A stretch of DNA of 43,895 nucleotides from Ramlibacter sp. (GTDB taxonomy: Bacteria > Pseudomonadota > Gammaproteobacteria > Burkholderiales > Burkholderiaceae_C), in assembly GCF_029866045.1 (NCBI RefSeq), contig NZ_JARXAB010000110.1, positions 1 through 43,895 of the forward strand, in the 5' to 3' direction. Of this stretch, positions 25,686 through 34,218 are shown one piece after another. The notes below the pieces were generated by a model, which made no database searches, was not told the DNA's origin, and saw only the letters and a list, made by a program, of their open reading frames with translations. The translations under genes and the position numbers were made by a program. The first letter of the stretch is position 1, and the number at the start of each line of letters is the position of its first letter.

Positions 25686-27025
25686 TGACCGACGCCACCT
25701 TGGAACACCTGCCCACACCGACATCTACTGAGGCCCCGGTGTCGGCACTGGGCTCGGCCGCGGGTGACCACGCCACTGCCTTGCGCTTCATCACCTGCGG
25801 CAGCGTCGACGACGGCAAGAGCACCCTTATTGGCCGCCTGCTGGTCGACAGCCGCGCCGTGATGCAAGACCAACTGGCCAGCGTCTCTCGTTCCGGCGAA
25901 ACCGACCTGGCCCTCCTCACGGACGGCCTGTCTGCTGAACGCGAGCAGGGGATCACGATCGATGTGGCTTATCGCTATTTCGCCACTCCCAAACGCAAGT
26001 TCATCATCGGCGACGCTCCGGGCCACGAGCAATACACCCGCAACATGGTGACAGCCGCCTCCAGTGCCGACGCGGCAGTGGTTCTCGTCGACGCCACCAA
26101 ACTGGACTGGCAGGACGCCGCGCTCGCCCTGCTCCCCCAAACCCGCCGACACACCCTGCTGGCGCACCTGCTGCGTGTTCCCTCCCTCGTGTTTGCGGTG
26201 AACAAGCTCGATGCGGTGGCAGACCCGGCTCTGGCCTTTGCCCATATCAGCGGCTCGCTCAAGGCGTTCGCCCGAGCGGCAGGTGTCGCAGTGCGGGCGA
26301 TCGTGCCGATCTCCGCCCTCAAGGGCCACAACGTGGTGGCCGCCATGCCGGGCTGGTGCGGCTACGAGGGACCCTCCCTGCTGGCGCTCCTCGAGACTCT
26401 CGATGTCACCGCCGCCGAAACCTCAGAAGACCTGGCCTTCCCCGTGCAGTGGGTGGAGAAGTTCTCCGGCAGCGCCGACACCACCCAGGGCCGCCGCGTC
26501 TTTTGGGGTCGGGTGGCTACCGGCCAGCCCGAGGTCGGCCAGTCGGTCCGTGTGCTGCCCTCAGGGCAGCAAGCGGTGATCGCCCAGGTCCTGAACCATG
26601 TGCGTCTCCCGGCCCCGGTGGCCGCAGGCCACAGCGCCGGCATCGTGCTGGACCGCGAGGTCGACGTCTCTCGCGGTGATTGGCTGCTCGCAGAAGGCGC
26701 ACATTCGCCCGAGCCCTCGCGGGAGATCTCGGCCACCGTCGCCTGGCTGGACGATGAACCGCTGGTCGCTGGCCGGATCTATTGGGCCCTCCATGGTCAC
26801 CGCTGGGTCAAGGCCAAGGTGCGACGGGTGGTGCACCGTTTGGACATCCAGACACTGCAGGAAGCCGACGCCAGCCAACTCGAGCCCAATGCGATAGGCC
26901 ATATTGAGCTCACGCTCCAGGAAGCGCTGCCCACCCTGCCCTTTGCCCGTTCGCGCCTGCGCGGCAGCCTGGTTCTGGTAGACACCTCCTCCCACAAGAC
27001 TGCGGGGGCCGTTCTGGTGCGCTGA
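25685..27025 (+). CDS. cysN: Sulfate adenylyltransferase subunit 1 (GTPase)
   Basis: A 446-residue EF-Tu-like GTPase that drives APS synthesis. The G motifs are CGSVDDGKSTLIGRLL (G1), the EQGITIDVAYRYF switch (G2), GDAPGHEQYTRNM (G3) and FAVNKLD (G4); two beta-barrel domains follow. The protein stops after the barrels, so there is no fused CysC APS kinase, in agreement with the APS-type reductase upstream. ATG 25685 overlaps the cysD stop by one base. It is the last gene of the operon; no clear terminator is seen in the next 190 nt. Confidence 0.96.
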   Translation: MTDATLEHLPTPTSTEAPVSALGSAAGDHATALRFITCGSVDDGKSTLIGRLLVDSRAVMQDQLASVSRSGETDLALLTDGLSAEREQGITIDVAYRYFATPKRKFIIGDAPGHEQYTRNMVTAASSADAAVVLVDATKLDWQDAALALLPQTRRHTLLAHLLRVPSLVFAVNKLDAVADPALAFAHISGSLKAFARAAGVAVRAIVPISALKGHNVVAAMPGWCGYEGPSLLALLETLDVTAAETSEDLAFPVQWVEKFSGSADTTQGRRVFWGRVATGQPEVGQSVRVLPSGQQAVIAQVLNHVRLPAPVAAGHSAGIVLDREVDVSRGDWLLAEGAHSPEPSREISATVAWLDDEPLVAGRIYWALHGHRWVKAKVRRVVHRLDIQTLQEADASQLEPNAIGHIELTLQEALPTLPFARSRLRGSLVLVDTSSHKTAGAVLVR

Positions 27026-27179
27026 TTGCACTTTGCCCCTACAGGCCGATTGCCACAGGCCGGGCCTAGGGCCAAGTCGCCCCGCGCAGGGCCTGGGCCA
27101 GGCGGCAACGAATCCTGTGGCCCTTCGACTGACTCGGCGCCCCTATCCCCCCACCGGTTTCGCCCCTCGCAGAGCCCGT

Positions 27180-27185
27180 TAAAAT
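27180..27185 (+). promoter_or_regulatory. Candidate -10 box for fdxA
   Basis: TAAAAT, 30 nt before the fdxA ATG, is a 5-of-6 match to the -10 consensus in an AT-rich patch. The -35 at the right distance is poor. This suggests that fdxA has its own promoter separate from the cys operon. Confidence 0.4.
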
Positions 27186-27215
27186 CAAATCTTTGTTCGG
27201 CACAAGCTTTTCACC

Positions 27216-27545
27216 ATGACCCACGTCGTCACCGAATCCTGCATCCGCTGCAAATACACCGATTGCGTTGACGTCTGCCCTGTGGACTGCTTCCGCGAGG
27301 GGCCGAACATGCTGGTGATCGACCCGGACGAGTGCATCGACTGCGCGGTGTGCATCCCGGAGTGCCCCGTCAACGCCATCTATGCCGAAGAGGATGTGCC
27401 GGCCGACCAGATCCCGCTCGTCAAGCTCAACACCGAACTCTCCCGCGCACCCGGCTGGAAAAGCATCACCAAGCGCAAGCCCTCCCTGCCCGACGCCGAC
27501 GAGTGGAAAGACAAGACCGGCAAGCTCTCCGAGCTGGTGCGCTGA
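27216..27545 (+). CDS. fdxA: 7Fe ferredoxin FdxA
   Basis: A 109-residue cytosolic electron carrier. The first cysteine set is [17 protein letters not shown] (CX2CX4CX3CP), and the second is [12 protein letters not shown] (CX2CX2CX3CP). Together they bind one [3Fe-4S] and one [4Fe-4S] cluster, as in the Azotobacter/Pseudomonas FdI type. The C-terminal extension of about 45 residues ([18 protein letters not shown]) is usual for FdxA. It is followed after 22 nt by a ferredoxin-NADP reductase. The two may supply electrons to sulfite reductase or other iron-sulfur enzymes; that link is inferred. Confidence 0.96.
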   Translation: MTHVVTESCIRCKYTDCVDVCPVDCFREGPNMLVIDPDECIDCAVCIPECPVNAIYAEEDVPADQIPLVKLNTELSRAPGWKSITKRKPSLPDADEWKDKTGKLSELVR

Positions 27546-27567
27546 CGCTACTGTGCCTCACGCCTTC

Positions 27568-28671
27568 ATGCAGCCCAACGCGAACCCAGAAGTGATTGAT
27601 ACCGCCGGTGCCCACGAGGGCCCGATCGAGACAGACGCCGTCATCATCGGCGCCGGACCGGTCGGCCTGTTTCAGGTCTTCGAACTCGGCCTTCTCGAGC
27701 TCAAGGCCCATGTGATTGACTCCCTGGCCTACCCAGGCGGCCAGCCGATCGAGCTGTATCCGGACAAGCCCATCTACGACATCCCGGCGATCCCTGTCTG
27801 CACTGGCAAGGAGCTCACCGACGCCCTGATGAAGCAGATCGAGCCTTTTGGTGCGACCTTCCACCTCGGGCAGACGGTCGACGTGGTGCGTAAGCAGGAA
27901 GACGGGCGCTTTTTTGTCGAAACCAGCAAGGGCACCCGTTTCCTCACCAAGACCATCTTCATCGCCGCCGGTGTCGGCGCCTTCGAGCCGCGCAGACTGA
28001 GGGTAGAGGGCCTGGACGCCTTCGAAGATCAGCAACTGTTTTATCGCGTGAAGAACCCGGCCGACTTTGCCGGCAAAAACCTCCTCATCGTCGGCGGTGG
28101 CGACTCCGCACTCGACTGGACGCTCAACTTCGCGGCCGAAGGCCCGAACAAGGCCGAGAGCGTGATCCTGGTGCACCGTCGCGACGGATTCAAAGCAGCA
28201 CCCGCGTCGGTCGCCAAGATGCACGAGTTGTGCGAGCAGTACGAGATGCAGTTCATCGTTGGCCAGGTCACCGGCTACGAAGAGCGCGAGGGCCGCATGG
28301 TGGGCGCCAAGGTCACCGGCGCCGACGGTGTGACCCGTGTGGTCCCGATGGACCTGCTCCTGGTCTTCTTCGGCCTTTCGCCCAAGCTCGGCCCGATCGC
28401 AGACTGGGGCTTGGCCATTGAGCGCAAACAATTGGTGGTCGACACCGAGAAGTTCTCCACCAGTGTGCCCGGCATCTTTGCGGTGGGCGACATCAACACC
28501 TACCCGGGCAAGAAGAAGCTCATTTTGTCGGGCTTCCATGAGTGCGCGCTGGCGGCCTTCGCGGCGGCGGCGATTGTCTTCCCCGAGAAGGGCAAGATCC
28601 ACCTGCAATACACCACCACATCGCCCAAGCTGCACAAGGTGCTGGGCGTGGAGTCACCGGTCTTCGACTGA
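27568..28671 (+). CDS. Ferredoxin--NADP reductase (TrxR-like type)
   Basis: A 367-residue FAD/NADPH oxidoreductase of the thioredoxin-reductase-like ferredoxin-NADP reductase family. The FAD motif is [17 protein letters not shown], the NADPH motif is [17 protein letters not shown], and the second FAD motif is [15 protein letters not shown]. The CxxC redox pair of thioredoxin reductase is absent, as expected for the Fd-reducing branch. ATG 27568 is chosen; a GTG at 27553 would add five residues. It directly follows fdxA, so NADPH to FdxA electron flow is plausible. The tRNA-Asn gene follows 87 nt after the stop. Confidence 0.92.
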   Translation: MQPNANPEVIDTAGAHEGPIETDAVIIGAGPVGLFQVFELGLLELKAHVIDSLAYPGGQPIELYPDKPIYDIPAIPVCTGKELTDALMKQIEPFGATFHLGQTVDVVRKQEDGRFFVETSKGTRFLTKTIFIAAGVGAFEPRRLRVEGLDAFEDQQLFYRVKNPADFAGKNLLIVGGGDSALDWTLNFAAEGPNKAESVILVHRRDGFKAAPASVAKMHELCEQYEMQFIVGQVTGYEEREGRMVGAKVTGADGVTRVVPMDLLLVFFGLSPKLGPIADWGLAIERKQLVVDTEKFSTSVPGIFAVGDINTYPGKKKLILSGFHECALAAFAAAAIVFPEKGKIHLQYTTTSPKLHKVLGVESPVFD

Positions 28672-28741
28672 GGCTGCGACAGCGCATCTGCGCCTCAGAC
28701 GTTTCAGGGCGGAGGCTGCAGGGAGCCCCGATTTTTCTGGC

Positions 28742-28747
28742 TATAAT
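28742..28747 (+). promoter_or_regulatory. -10 box of the tRNA-Asn gene
   Basis: A perfect TATAAT lies 12 nt before the tRNA 5' end. No good -35 is visible 16-18 nt upstream. The position suits transcription starting a few bases before the tRNA. Confidence 0.7.
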
Positions 28748-28758
28748 TTGAGGCTTAT

Positions 28759-28834
28759 TCCCCGATAGCTCAGTCGGTAGAGCGCCGGACTGTTAATCCG
28801 TAGGTCCCTGGTTCGAGCCCAGGTCGGGGAGCCA
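28759..28834 (+). tRNA. tRNA-Asn (anticodon GTT)
   Basis: A 76-nt cloverleaf with encoded CCA. The acceptor stem is TCCCCGA/TCGGGGA, the D arm has GCTCAGTCGGTAGAGC, the anticodon loop is CTGTTAA with anticodon GTT, and the T loop is GTTCGAGCC. The discriminator is G, as in tRNA-Asn. A perfect -10 box precedes it and a strong terminator follows, so it is a single-gene unit. Confidence 0.97.
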
Positions 28835-28845
28835 AAAAAGTCGAG

Positions 28846-28874
28846 ATGCCTCGCACGAAAGTGCGGGGCATTTT
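28846..28874 (+). terminator. Intrinsic terminator after tRNA-Asn
   Basis: ATGCCTCGCAC pairs with GTGCGGGGCAT (one G-T pair) around a GAAA tetraloop and is followed by TTTT. This is a textbook Rho-independent terminator 11 nt past the tRNA CCA. It also separates the tRNA from the convergent radical SAM gene. Confidence 0.9.
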
Positions 28875-28947
28875 GCTTTGGGCAGTCGTTTCGAGCGCCG
28901 TCGCCCAGGGCACTGTGGCAAGCAAAGCGGCAGGGCTCAGGAGGGCC

Positions 28948-30933
28948 TCACAGCAAGGCCTGCGCAATCCGGTCCTTGCGCACAGCCGGCCGTGGCACGG
29001 CCCCCTTTGGCAGCTCGAACCAAGCCCGCACATCCTGCTCCAAGCCCACGCCGTGCATGTAGTTGTAGATCGCTTTTTTCAGACCACGACCCAGGAGGTC
29101 GTGGTCCACACCTTTGGGCATCGGTGTGCGGTCGATGAAGCCGATGTCGTTCTTCGCAAAATTGCCCGGCGGCAGTGGCACCAGCTCCACGCCGTAAGCG
29201 GCCGGGTCCTTGCCTACCGGCGAGTGGACGGTACAGACGAAGCGGTGGAAAAAGCCGCTGTGAATACAGCCGTTTTCGAACAACTGGCGCACATATTCCA
29301 GCGCGTCGACGGTGTCCTGCACCGTCTGCGTCGGGAAGCCGTACATCAGGTAGGCGTGCACCAGGATTCCCGCGTCGGCCATGCCACGCGTCACCTTTGC
29401 CACCTGGTCCACCGTGACGCCCTTTTTCATCAGGGCCAGCAACCGATCGGAAGCCACCTCCAATCCACCCGACAGCGCGATGCAGCCGCTCTCGGCGAGC
29501 AGTTCGCTCAGGTCGGGGGTGAAAGTCTTTTCGAAGCGTATGTTGCCCCACCAGGAAATGGGCAGTTGCCGGCGCAGTAACTCCTCGGCCAGGGCCTTGA
29601 GCATCTTCGGCGGGGCGGCCTCGTCGACGAAATGGAATCCCGTCTGGCCAGTCTCCTCGACGATGCGCTCGATACGATCGACCAAGGTGCTGGCCGAAGC
29701 CGTCTCGAAGCGGCTGATGTAGTCCAGGCTCACGTCGCAGAAACTGCACTTCTTCCAGTAGCAGCCGTGGGCGACGGTGAGCTTGTTCCAACGCCCGTCG
29801 CTCCAGAGGCGGTGCATGGGGTTGAGCATGTCCAGCAAGCTCAGGTATCGGTCGATGGGCAAACCATCCCAGGTAGGCGTACCCACCTCCTCGAAAGGGA
29901 TGTCGGGCTCGGGCCAGTTCACGAACCGCACCGCGCCGCCGGGCGCGCCCGGGTTGGCGACCTCGTCACGGATGAAGGTCCGCACCAAGCGCTCGCGTCC
30001 GCGCTCGCCGCGCAGGTGCGCCACCAAGGCCAGCACCGGCCTTTCACCGCTGTCGAGGGTGACGAAATCGACAAAGTCAAAGAGGCGCGGCTCGGACAGT
30101 TCACGCAACTCGGTGTTGACGTAACCGCCGCCCAGGGCAATGCGCACCTGGGGGTGCCGGCTCCGGATCACCTGGGCAATACGCAGCGCGCCATAGACGG
30201 AGCCCGGGAACGGCACCGAGAGCAAAACGAGGTCGGGCTGGTGTGTATCGACCGCCTCCAAGGTCAGCTCCGCGAGCAGGCGATCGAGCAGGTTGGGCGC
30301 CGCGGCCAGTGCCTGGGAAAGCGGCTCGAAACTCGGCTGGGCCGCAGCCAGCGACTCCGCATAGCGCACGAACTCAAAGCGCGGGTCTACCGCATCACGC
30401 ACCACGTCGGCCAGGTCATTCAGGTACAGGGTCGCCAGATGCCGAGCCCGGTCGGTGGTGCCCAGGGCGCCGAAGGCCCAGGCCAGACCATCGTCGCCCG
30501 CATCACCCGCATCCCCTTCATCGCCTGCCTCACTGTCGTCCTGGCCAAGATAGACATCAAGCGATGCAAAGCGAGGCCCCTCCGGCAGCAAGCCACGGCC
30601 AGCGATACGGTGCGCCAGAGTGTCATCACGCCCCTGGAGAAATGCAATCACCGGGCCGATGGTCCTGGCGTAGCGGGGATAGTGGTCGAGGAAGCAATTG
30701 ACCGGCGCACTGCGGGCGTCCTCTGGCACTGCCATGGCGGCGGTGCGCAGGCCCTCCAGCCCTGATGGACTGAGCAGACGAAGGACAAGTCCCAGGGCCA
30801 GATCGGCCTGCGCGGCCTCAACATCACGCGAGCGTAAAAAGCCGGTGAGGTAGGCGGTTGAGGGGTACGGGGTGTTGAGTTGCGTCATCGGTGGGATGAG
30901 GCTCAACACGCGAAGGGCGCGGGTGCTGGACAT
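28948..30933 (-). CDS. Radical SAM protein with Rossmann-like N-terminal domain
   Basis: A 661-residue protein (start at ATG 30933 giving MSSTRALRVLSLIPPM; an ATG at 30975 would add 14 residues). It has an N-terminal helical region, then a B12-binding-like Rossmann domain (PDLVLLSVPFPGSVYGALRIAQ to RIALGGGYVNTELREL) without the DxHxxG cobalamin motif, then a radical SAM barrel. The cluster motif is GCYWKKCSFCD, i.e. CX4CX2C rather than the usual CX3CX2C. Barrel marks include ISWWGNIRFEKTF, CIALSGGLEVASDR and GILVHAYLMYGFPTQT. An acidic low-complexity insertion (EAGDEGDAGDAGDDG) sits in the N-terminal half. It is divergent from a phosphopantetheinyl transferase 90 nt away. The substrate is unknown; Elp3-like, methylthiolation and B12-dependent roles cannot be assigned. 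Confidence 0.85.
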   Translation of the reverse strand: MSSTRALRVLSLIPPMTQLNTPYPSTAYLTGFLRSRDVEAAQADLALGLVLRLLSPSGLEGLRTAAMAVPEDARSAPVNCFLDHYPRYARTIGPVIAFLQGRDDTLAHRIAGRGLLPEGPRFASLDVYLGQDDSEAGDEGDAGDAGDDGLAWAFGALGTTDRARHLATLYLNDLADVVRDAVDPRFEFVRYAESLAAAQPSFEPLSQALAAAPNLLDRLLAELTLEAVDTHQPDLVLLSVPFPGSVYGALRIAQVIRSRHPQVRIALGGGYVNTELRELSEPRLFDFVDFVTLDSGERPVLALVAHLRGERGRERLVRTFIRDEVANPGAPGGAVRFVNWPEPDIPFEEVGTPTWDGLPIDRYLSLLDMLNPMHRLWSDGRWNKLTVAHGCYWKKCSFCDVSLDYISRFETASASTLVDRIERIVEETGQTGFHFVDEAAPPKMLKALAEELLRRQLPISWWGNIRFEKTFTPDLSELLAESGCIALSGGLEVASDRLLALMKKGVTVDQVAKVTRGMADAGILVHAYLMYGFPTQTVQDTVDALEYVRQLFENGCIHSGFFHRFVCTVHSPVGKDPAAYGVELVPLPPGNFAKNDIGFIDRTPMPKGVDHDLLGRGLKKAIYNYMHGVGLEQDVRAWFELPKGAVPRPAVRKDRIAQALL

Positions 30934-31023
30934 GGCGAGGTACCGCAGTCTAGCTGGCTGCAGAGGTGGCCCCATCGAGTGCCGCCTCGTTCAAGGGGGG
31001 CCGACTCATGCCAAGATGTCGCC

Positions 31024-31734
31024 ATGCAGATCTGGCACCTTGATCTCAGACTCGACCGCAGCACCTTCCACCGTGCCTGCGCCCTGCTGGACCCGCAAGA
31101 GCGGGCACGCTGCGACCGCCTGGCCAGCAGCACCTTGCGGCATCGCTATGCGGCCGCGCATGCTGGGCTGCGCCGGGTGCTGGGGCATCGCTTGCACTGC
31201 CCACCAGCGCAGGTCCTTCTGGCCCGGGATCCAGGCGGCAAGCCCCGCCTCCGGCCCGGACCCGGTAGGGCCCTGCATTTTTCACTTTCCCACGCCGGGG
31301 ACCACGCACTTGTGGCGATCAGCGGGGAGCATCCCGTCGGGGTTGACCTCGAACTCCTGCCACCGGGGCAGGAGTTCGCGGCAGACCTCGCCGGGCAGAT
31401 GTCGCCACAGGAGACCCAGGCCATCGCCGCCCTGCCGGAGACCGCGCGCGGTCTTGCCGCGCTGCGCTGCTGGGTACGCAAGGAGGCTCTGCTCAAAGCG
31501 AGTGGCCACGGGCTGGCGCTTGCGCCGGCTGCGCTGTCGGTGTCCTGTGACGAGTCGCCGCGCCTACTTGGTAGCGCCATTTCCCAATACGAGCCTGGCC
31601 ACTGGCAATTGGCCGCCCAAGAACACAGCGGGGCATGGACCGGCGCCGTGGCCTGGCCCGGCGCGCCGGAGACAGTCGAGTGGCTGCGCTGGCCCGAGGA
31701 CGCTGCCCGCGCGGACGCGGGGCGGCACGCATGA
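31024..31734 (+). CDS. 4'-phosphopantetheinyl transferase (Sfp-type)
   Basis: A 236-residue enzyme that moves 4'-phosphopantetheine from CoA to a carrier-protein serine. Sfp-type motifs are present: KPRLRPGPGRALHFSLSH (in parts), the metal-binding GVDLEL, and WVRKEALLKASGHGL, the W/KEA-LK-G signature. Size is that of the two-lobed Sfp class, not AcpS. ATG 31024 is chosen because the family N terminus IWHLDL follows. No polyketide, nonribosomal peptide or carrier protein gene is in the window, so the target is elsewhere or is the fatty acid ACP. The stop overlaps the aat start (ATGA). Confidence 0.9.
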   Translation: MQIWHLDLRLDRSTFHRACALLDPQERARCDRLASSTLRHRYAAAHAGLRRVLGHRLHCPPAQVLLARDPGGKPRLRPGPGRALHFSLSHAGDHALVAISGEHPVGVDLELLPPGQEFAADLAGQMSPQETQAIAALPETARGLAALRCWVRKEALLKASGHGLALAPAALSVSCDESPRLLGSAISQYEPGHWQLAAQEHSGAWTGAVAWPGAPETVEWLRWPEDAARADAGRHA

Positions 31735-32504
31735 CCCGGCGCTCCCCTCCACTGCCCTGGCTGGAGCCGGGACAGCCCTTTCCGGACCCGGCGCAGGCCT
31801 GGGGCCCACAGGCCCCTGCCCCCGGCCTGCTTGCGGCCGGCGGCGCCCTGGACACAGAAACACTGCGGCAGGCCTACAGCCGGGGGATCTTCCCCTGGTT
31901 CAGTCAGGGTCAGCCTATTCTCTGGTGGAGCACCGACCCGCGGATGGTGCTGCACACCGCCGAGTTCCGACTCCACCGATCGCTCCGCAAAACCCTGCAG
32001 CAGTTCATCAGCGATCCCGCCTGCGAGCTGAGGGTGGACCAGTCCTTCGATGCAGTCATCCAGGCCTGCGCGGACAGTCCACGGGAGGGCCAAACAGGCA
32101 CCTGGATCGTTCCGGAGATGGTCGAGGCCTACCGGTCATTGCACCGGGCAGGGCTGGCCCACAGCATCGAGACCTGGCGCAAGGGGCAACTGGTCGGCGG
32201 CCTGTACTGCGTCGCCATTGGCCGGGCTGTGTTCGGCGAATCGATGTTCAGCCGCGAGCCGGACAGCTCCAAGATCGCCCTGGCGGGGTTGGTGGCCCTG
32301 GCCCGTGCCCAAGGCGTCGAGCGTATCGACTGCCAGCAAGAGACCCGGCACCTGGCCTCCCTGGGGGCCAGGCCTGTGCCTCGGACGCAGTTCCTGGCGG
32401 GGCTGCCCGAAGCGCTTGCCGCCGGGCCATTGGCCTGGCAGTTTGACTCCGTATACTGGCGCGAACTCCTGCATTCCTCCCCGACTTCTTCGACGGACGC
32501 GTGA
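31731..32504 (+). CDS. aat: Leucyl/phenylalanyl-tRNA--protein transferase
   Basis: A 257-residue cytoplasmic enzyme that adds Leu or Phe to N-terminal Arg/Lys of proteins and so creates N-degrons for ClpS/ClpAP. Hallmarks are [83 protein letters not shown] and [22 protein letters not shown] 31731 overlaps the PPTase stop by 4 nt, and the stop overlaps the bpt start by 4 nt. Length is normal for beta-proteobacteria. Confidence 0.97.
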   Translation: MTRRSPPLPWLEPGQPFPDPAQAWGPQAPAPGLLAAGGALDTETLRQAYSRGIFPWFSQGQPILWWSTDPRMVLHTAEFRLHRSLRKTLQQFISDPACELRVDQSFDAVIQACADSPREGQTGTWIVPEMVEAYRSLHRAGLAHSIETWRKGQLVGGLYCVAIGRAVFGESMFSREPDSSKIALAGLVALARAQGVERIDCQQETRHLASLGARPVPRTQFLAGLPEALAAGPLAWQFDSVYWRELLHSSPTSSTDA

Positions 32505-33265
32505 CCCATCTCCAGGACCTCCCGCTACAGACGCTGCAGTTCTATGCAACGGCGCCCTACCCCTGCAGCTACCTGCCCGGGCGCCAAGCGCGCTCGCAGG
32601 TGGCAACCCCGAGCCACCTGATTCACAACGACGCCTACTCCGACCTGGTGGCGCGGGGTTTCCGGCGCAGCGGCATGTTCACCTACCGGCCCTATTGCGA
32701 TGGGTGCCAGGCCTGTGTCGCACTGCGGGTCCGGGTCAACGACTTCACGCCAGACCGGAGCCAGCGACGGGCCTGGCGCCAGCACGCCAACCTGCAGGCC
32801 CGGGTCCTTCGCATGTGCTTCATGCCCGAGCACTACCAGCTCTACCTTCGCTACCAGGCCGGCAGGCACAGCGGTGGTGGCATGGACCAGGACAGCATCG
32901 ACCAGTACACCCAGTTCCTCTTGCAGAGTCGGGTCAATTCTCGCCTCGTAGAGTTCCGCGAGACCCTGCCCGATGGCAGCCCGGGTCCCTTGCGCATGGT
33001 GTCGATCCTCGATGTCCTGACCGACGGCCTGTCGGCCGTCTATACCTTCTACGAGCCCGAAGCCGGCGCCAGTTACGGCACCTACGGCGTGCTCTGGCAA
33101 ATCGCCCAGGCACGCCAACTGGGCCTGCCACGCGTCTACCTGGGCTACTGGATCGCCGAGAGCCCCAAGATGGACTACAAGTCCCGCTTCCGACCCTACG
33201 AGGTACTGGCCGACGGGCGGTGGGTTGACCCGACCGAGTTCAGCAAGACGGCGACCCCGGCTTGA
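32501..33265 (+). CDS. bpt: Aspartate/glutamate leucyltransferase (bacterial ATE1-like)
   Basis: A 254-residue aminoacyl-tRNA--protein transferase of the Bpt group, which adds Leu to N-terminal Asp/Glu and thereby widens the N-degron set made by Aat. The N-terminal cysteine pattern is visible as [12 protein letters not shown] and [15 protein letters not shown]. The C-terminal GNAT-like half has [22 protein letters not shown] and [26 protein letters not shown]. The GTG start overlaps the aat stop. aat-bpt neighbours are usual in beta-proteobacteria; coupling to a PPTase upstream is less expected. Confidence 0.95.
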   Translation: MTHLQDLPLQTLQFYATAPYPCSYLPGRQARSQVATPSHLIHNDAYSDLVARGFRRSGMFTYRPYCDGCQACVALRVRVNDFTPDRSQRRAWRQHANLQARVLRMCFMPEHYQLYLRYQAGRHSGGGMDQDSIDQYTQFLLQSRVNSRLVEFRETLPDGSPGPLRMVSILDVLTDGLSAVYTFYEPEAGASYGTYGVLWQIAQARQLGLPRVYLGYWIAESPKMDYKSRFRPYEVLADGRWVDPTEFSKTATPA

Positions 33266-33287
33266 GGGCGACGGGGATTTCATCAGA

Positions 33288-33293
33288 TAAAAT
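33288..33293 (+). promoter_or_regulatory. Candidate -10 box of the IclR gene
   Basis: TAAAAT matches the -10 consensus in 5 of 6 positions and lies 22 nt before the ATG at 33315. No strong -35 was found. Confidence 0.4.
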
Positions 33294-33301
33294 GGGCTCT
33301 C

Positions 33302-33308
33302 AGGAGGG
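33302..33308 (+). promoter_or_regulatory. Ribosome binding site deciding the IclR start
   Basis: AGGAGGG is a near-perfect Shine-Dalgarno. It is only one base or less from the first ATG (33309), which is too close, and 6 nt from the second (33315), which is ideal. It therefore favours 33315 as the start. Confidence 0.75.
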
Positions 33309-33314
33309 ATGCCC

Positions 33315-34100
33315 ATGAAAAAGACCGCAGGCGGGGCTGCACCCAAGCCAACCATCCAGGTGATTGAGCGGATGTTCGCGTTGATTGACGTGCTGGCCTC
33401 CCGAGAGGACTCCATGCAGCTCAAGGAAATCAGCGAGCGCACCGGGCTGCACCCCTCTACAACCCACCGCATCCTCAATGATCTGACGCTGGGTCGCTTC
33501 GTCGACCGACCGGAGCCCGGCAGTTATCGGCTCGGCATGCGTCTGCTCGAGCTGGGTAATCTGGTCAAAGGCCGCCTGAACGTGCGTGACGCCGCCCTGC
33601 TGCCGATGCGAGAGTTACACAAGCAGATCCAGCAACCGGTGAACCTCTCGATGCGGCAAGGCGACGAGATCGTTTACATCGAGCGCGCCTACAGCGAACG
33701 CTCCGGAATGCAGGTGGTGCGTGCGATCGGCGCCCGGGCGCCCCTGCACCTCACCTCCACCGGCAAACTGTTTCTGGCGGCCGACGACGCGCCGCGGGTG
33801 CGCGCCTACGCCACACGCACCGGCCTGGCCGGTCACACCCGCAACAGCATCACGCAGCTGCCCGTGCTCGAGCGGGAGCTATACAAGGCACGTCAACACG
33901 GTATCGCACGTGACAACGAGGAACTGGAGTTGGGTGTGCGATGCATGGCGGCTGGCATCTACGACGACCAGGATCGTCTGGTGGCCGGCCTGTCTATCTC
34001 CGCGCCAGCCGACCGCCTCGATGAGGCCTGGCTGATCCGCCTGCAAGCCACCGCAGCCGAGATATCTGCGGCGCTAGGACACCATCTGGAATCTGCCTAG
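33315..34100 (+). CDS. IclR family transcriptional regulator
   Basis: A 261-residue regulator. The N-terminal winged helix (about 12-75) contains IQVIERMFALIDVLAS and LKEISERTGLHPSTTHRILNDL. The C-terminal GAF-like effector domain (about 85-255) contains RAIGARAPLHLTSTGKLFLA and DNEELELGVRCMAAGIYDDQDRLVAGLSISAPADRL. IclR proteins usually control catabolic or stress operons from a divergent promoter, but here the neighbours are bpt (same strand) and a convergent D,D-peptidase, so the target is not evident. The start is set by the ribosome site at 33302-33308. A bidirectional terminator follows. Confidence 0.93.
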   Translation: MKKTAGGAAPKPTIQVIERMFALIDVLASREDSMQLKEISERTGLHPSTTHRILNDLTLGRFVDRPEPGSYRLGMRLLELGNLVKGRLNVRDAALLPMRELHKQIQQPVNLSMRQGDEIVYIERAYSERSGMQVVRAIGARAPLHLTSTGKLFLAADDAPRVRAYATRTGLAGHTRNSITQLPVLERELYKARQHGIARDNEELELGVRCMAAGIYDDQDRLVAGLSISAPADRLDEAWLIRLQATAAEISAALGHHLESA

Positions 34101-34144
34101 GGCTGCCCCCAAAGCCACCGCATGGCTTGTGCATGTGCCTCAAG

Positions 34145-34172
34145 AGAAACGGCTCCCCCAGGAGCCGTTTCT
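34145..34172. terminator. Bidirectional intrinsic terminator
   Basis: AGAAACGGCTCC (34145-34156) pairs perfectly with GGAGCCGTTTCT (34161-34172) around a 4-nt loop. The A-rich and T-rich stem ends let it work in both directions, between the convergent iclR-type gene and the D,D-peptidase gene. The T run on the + strand is short. Confidence 0.8.
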
Positions 34173-34218
34173 TTGAGCGTACAGCGCGCAGGGCTTAGAG
34201 GATCGAGCCGGTAGCCGA

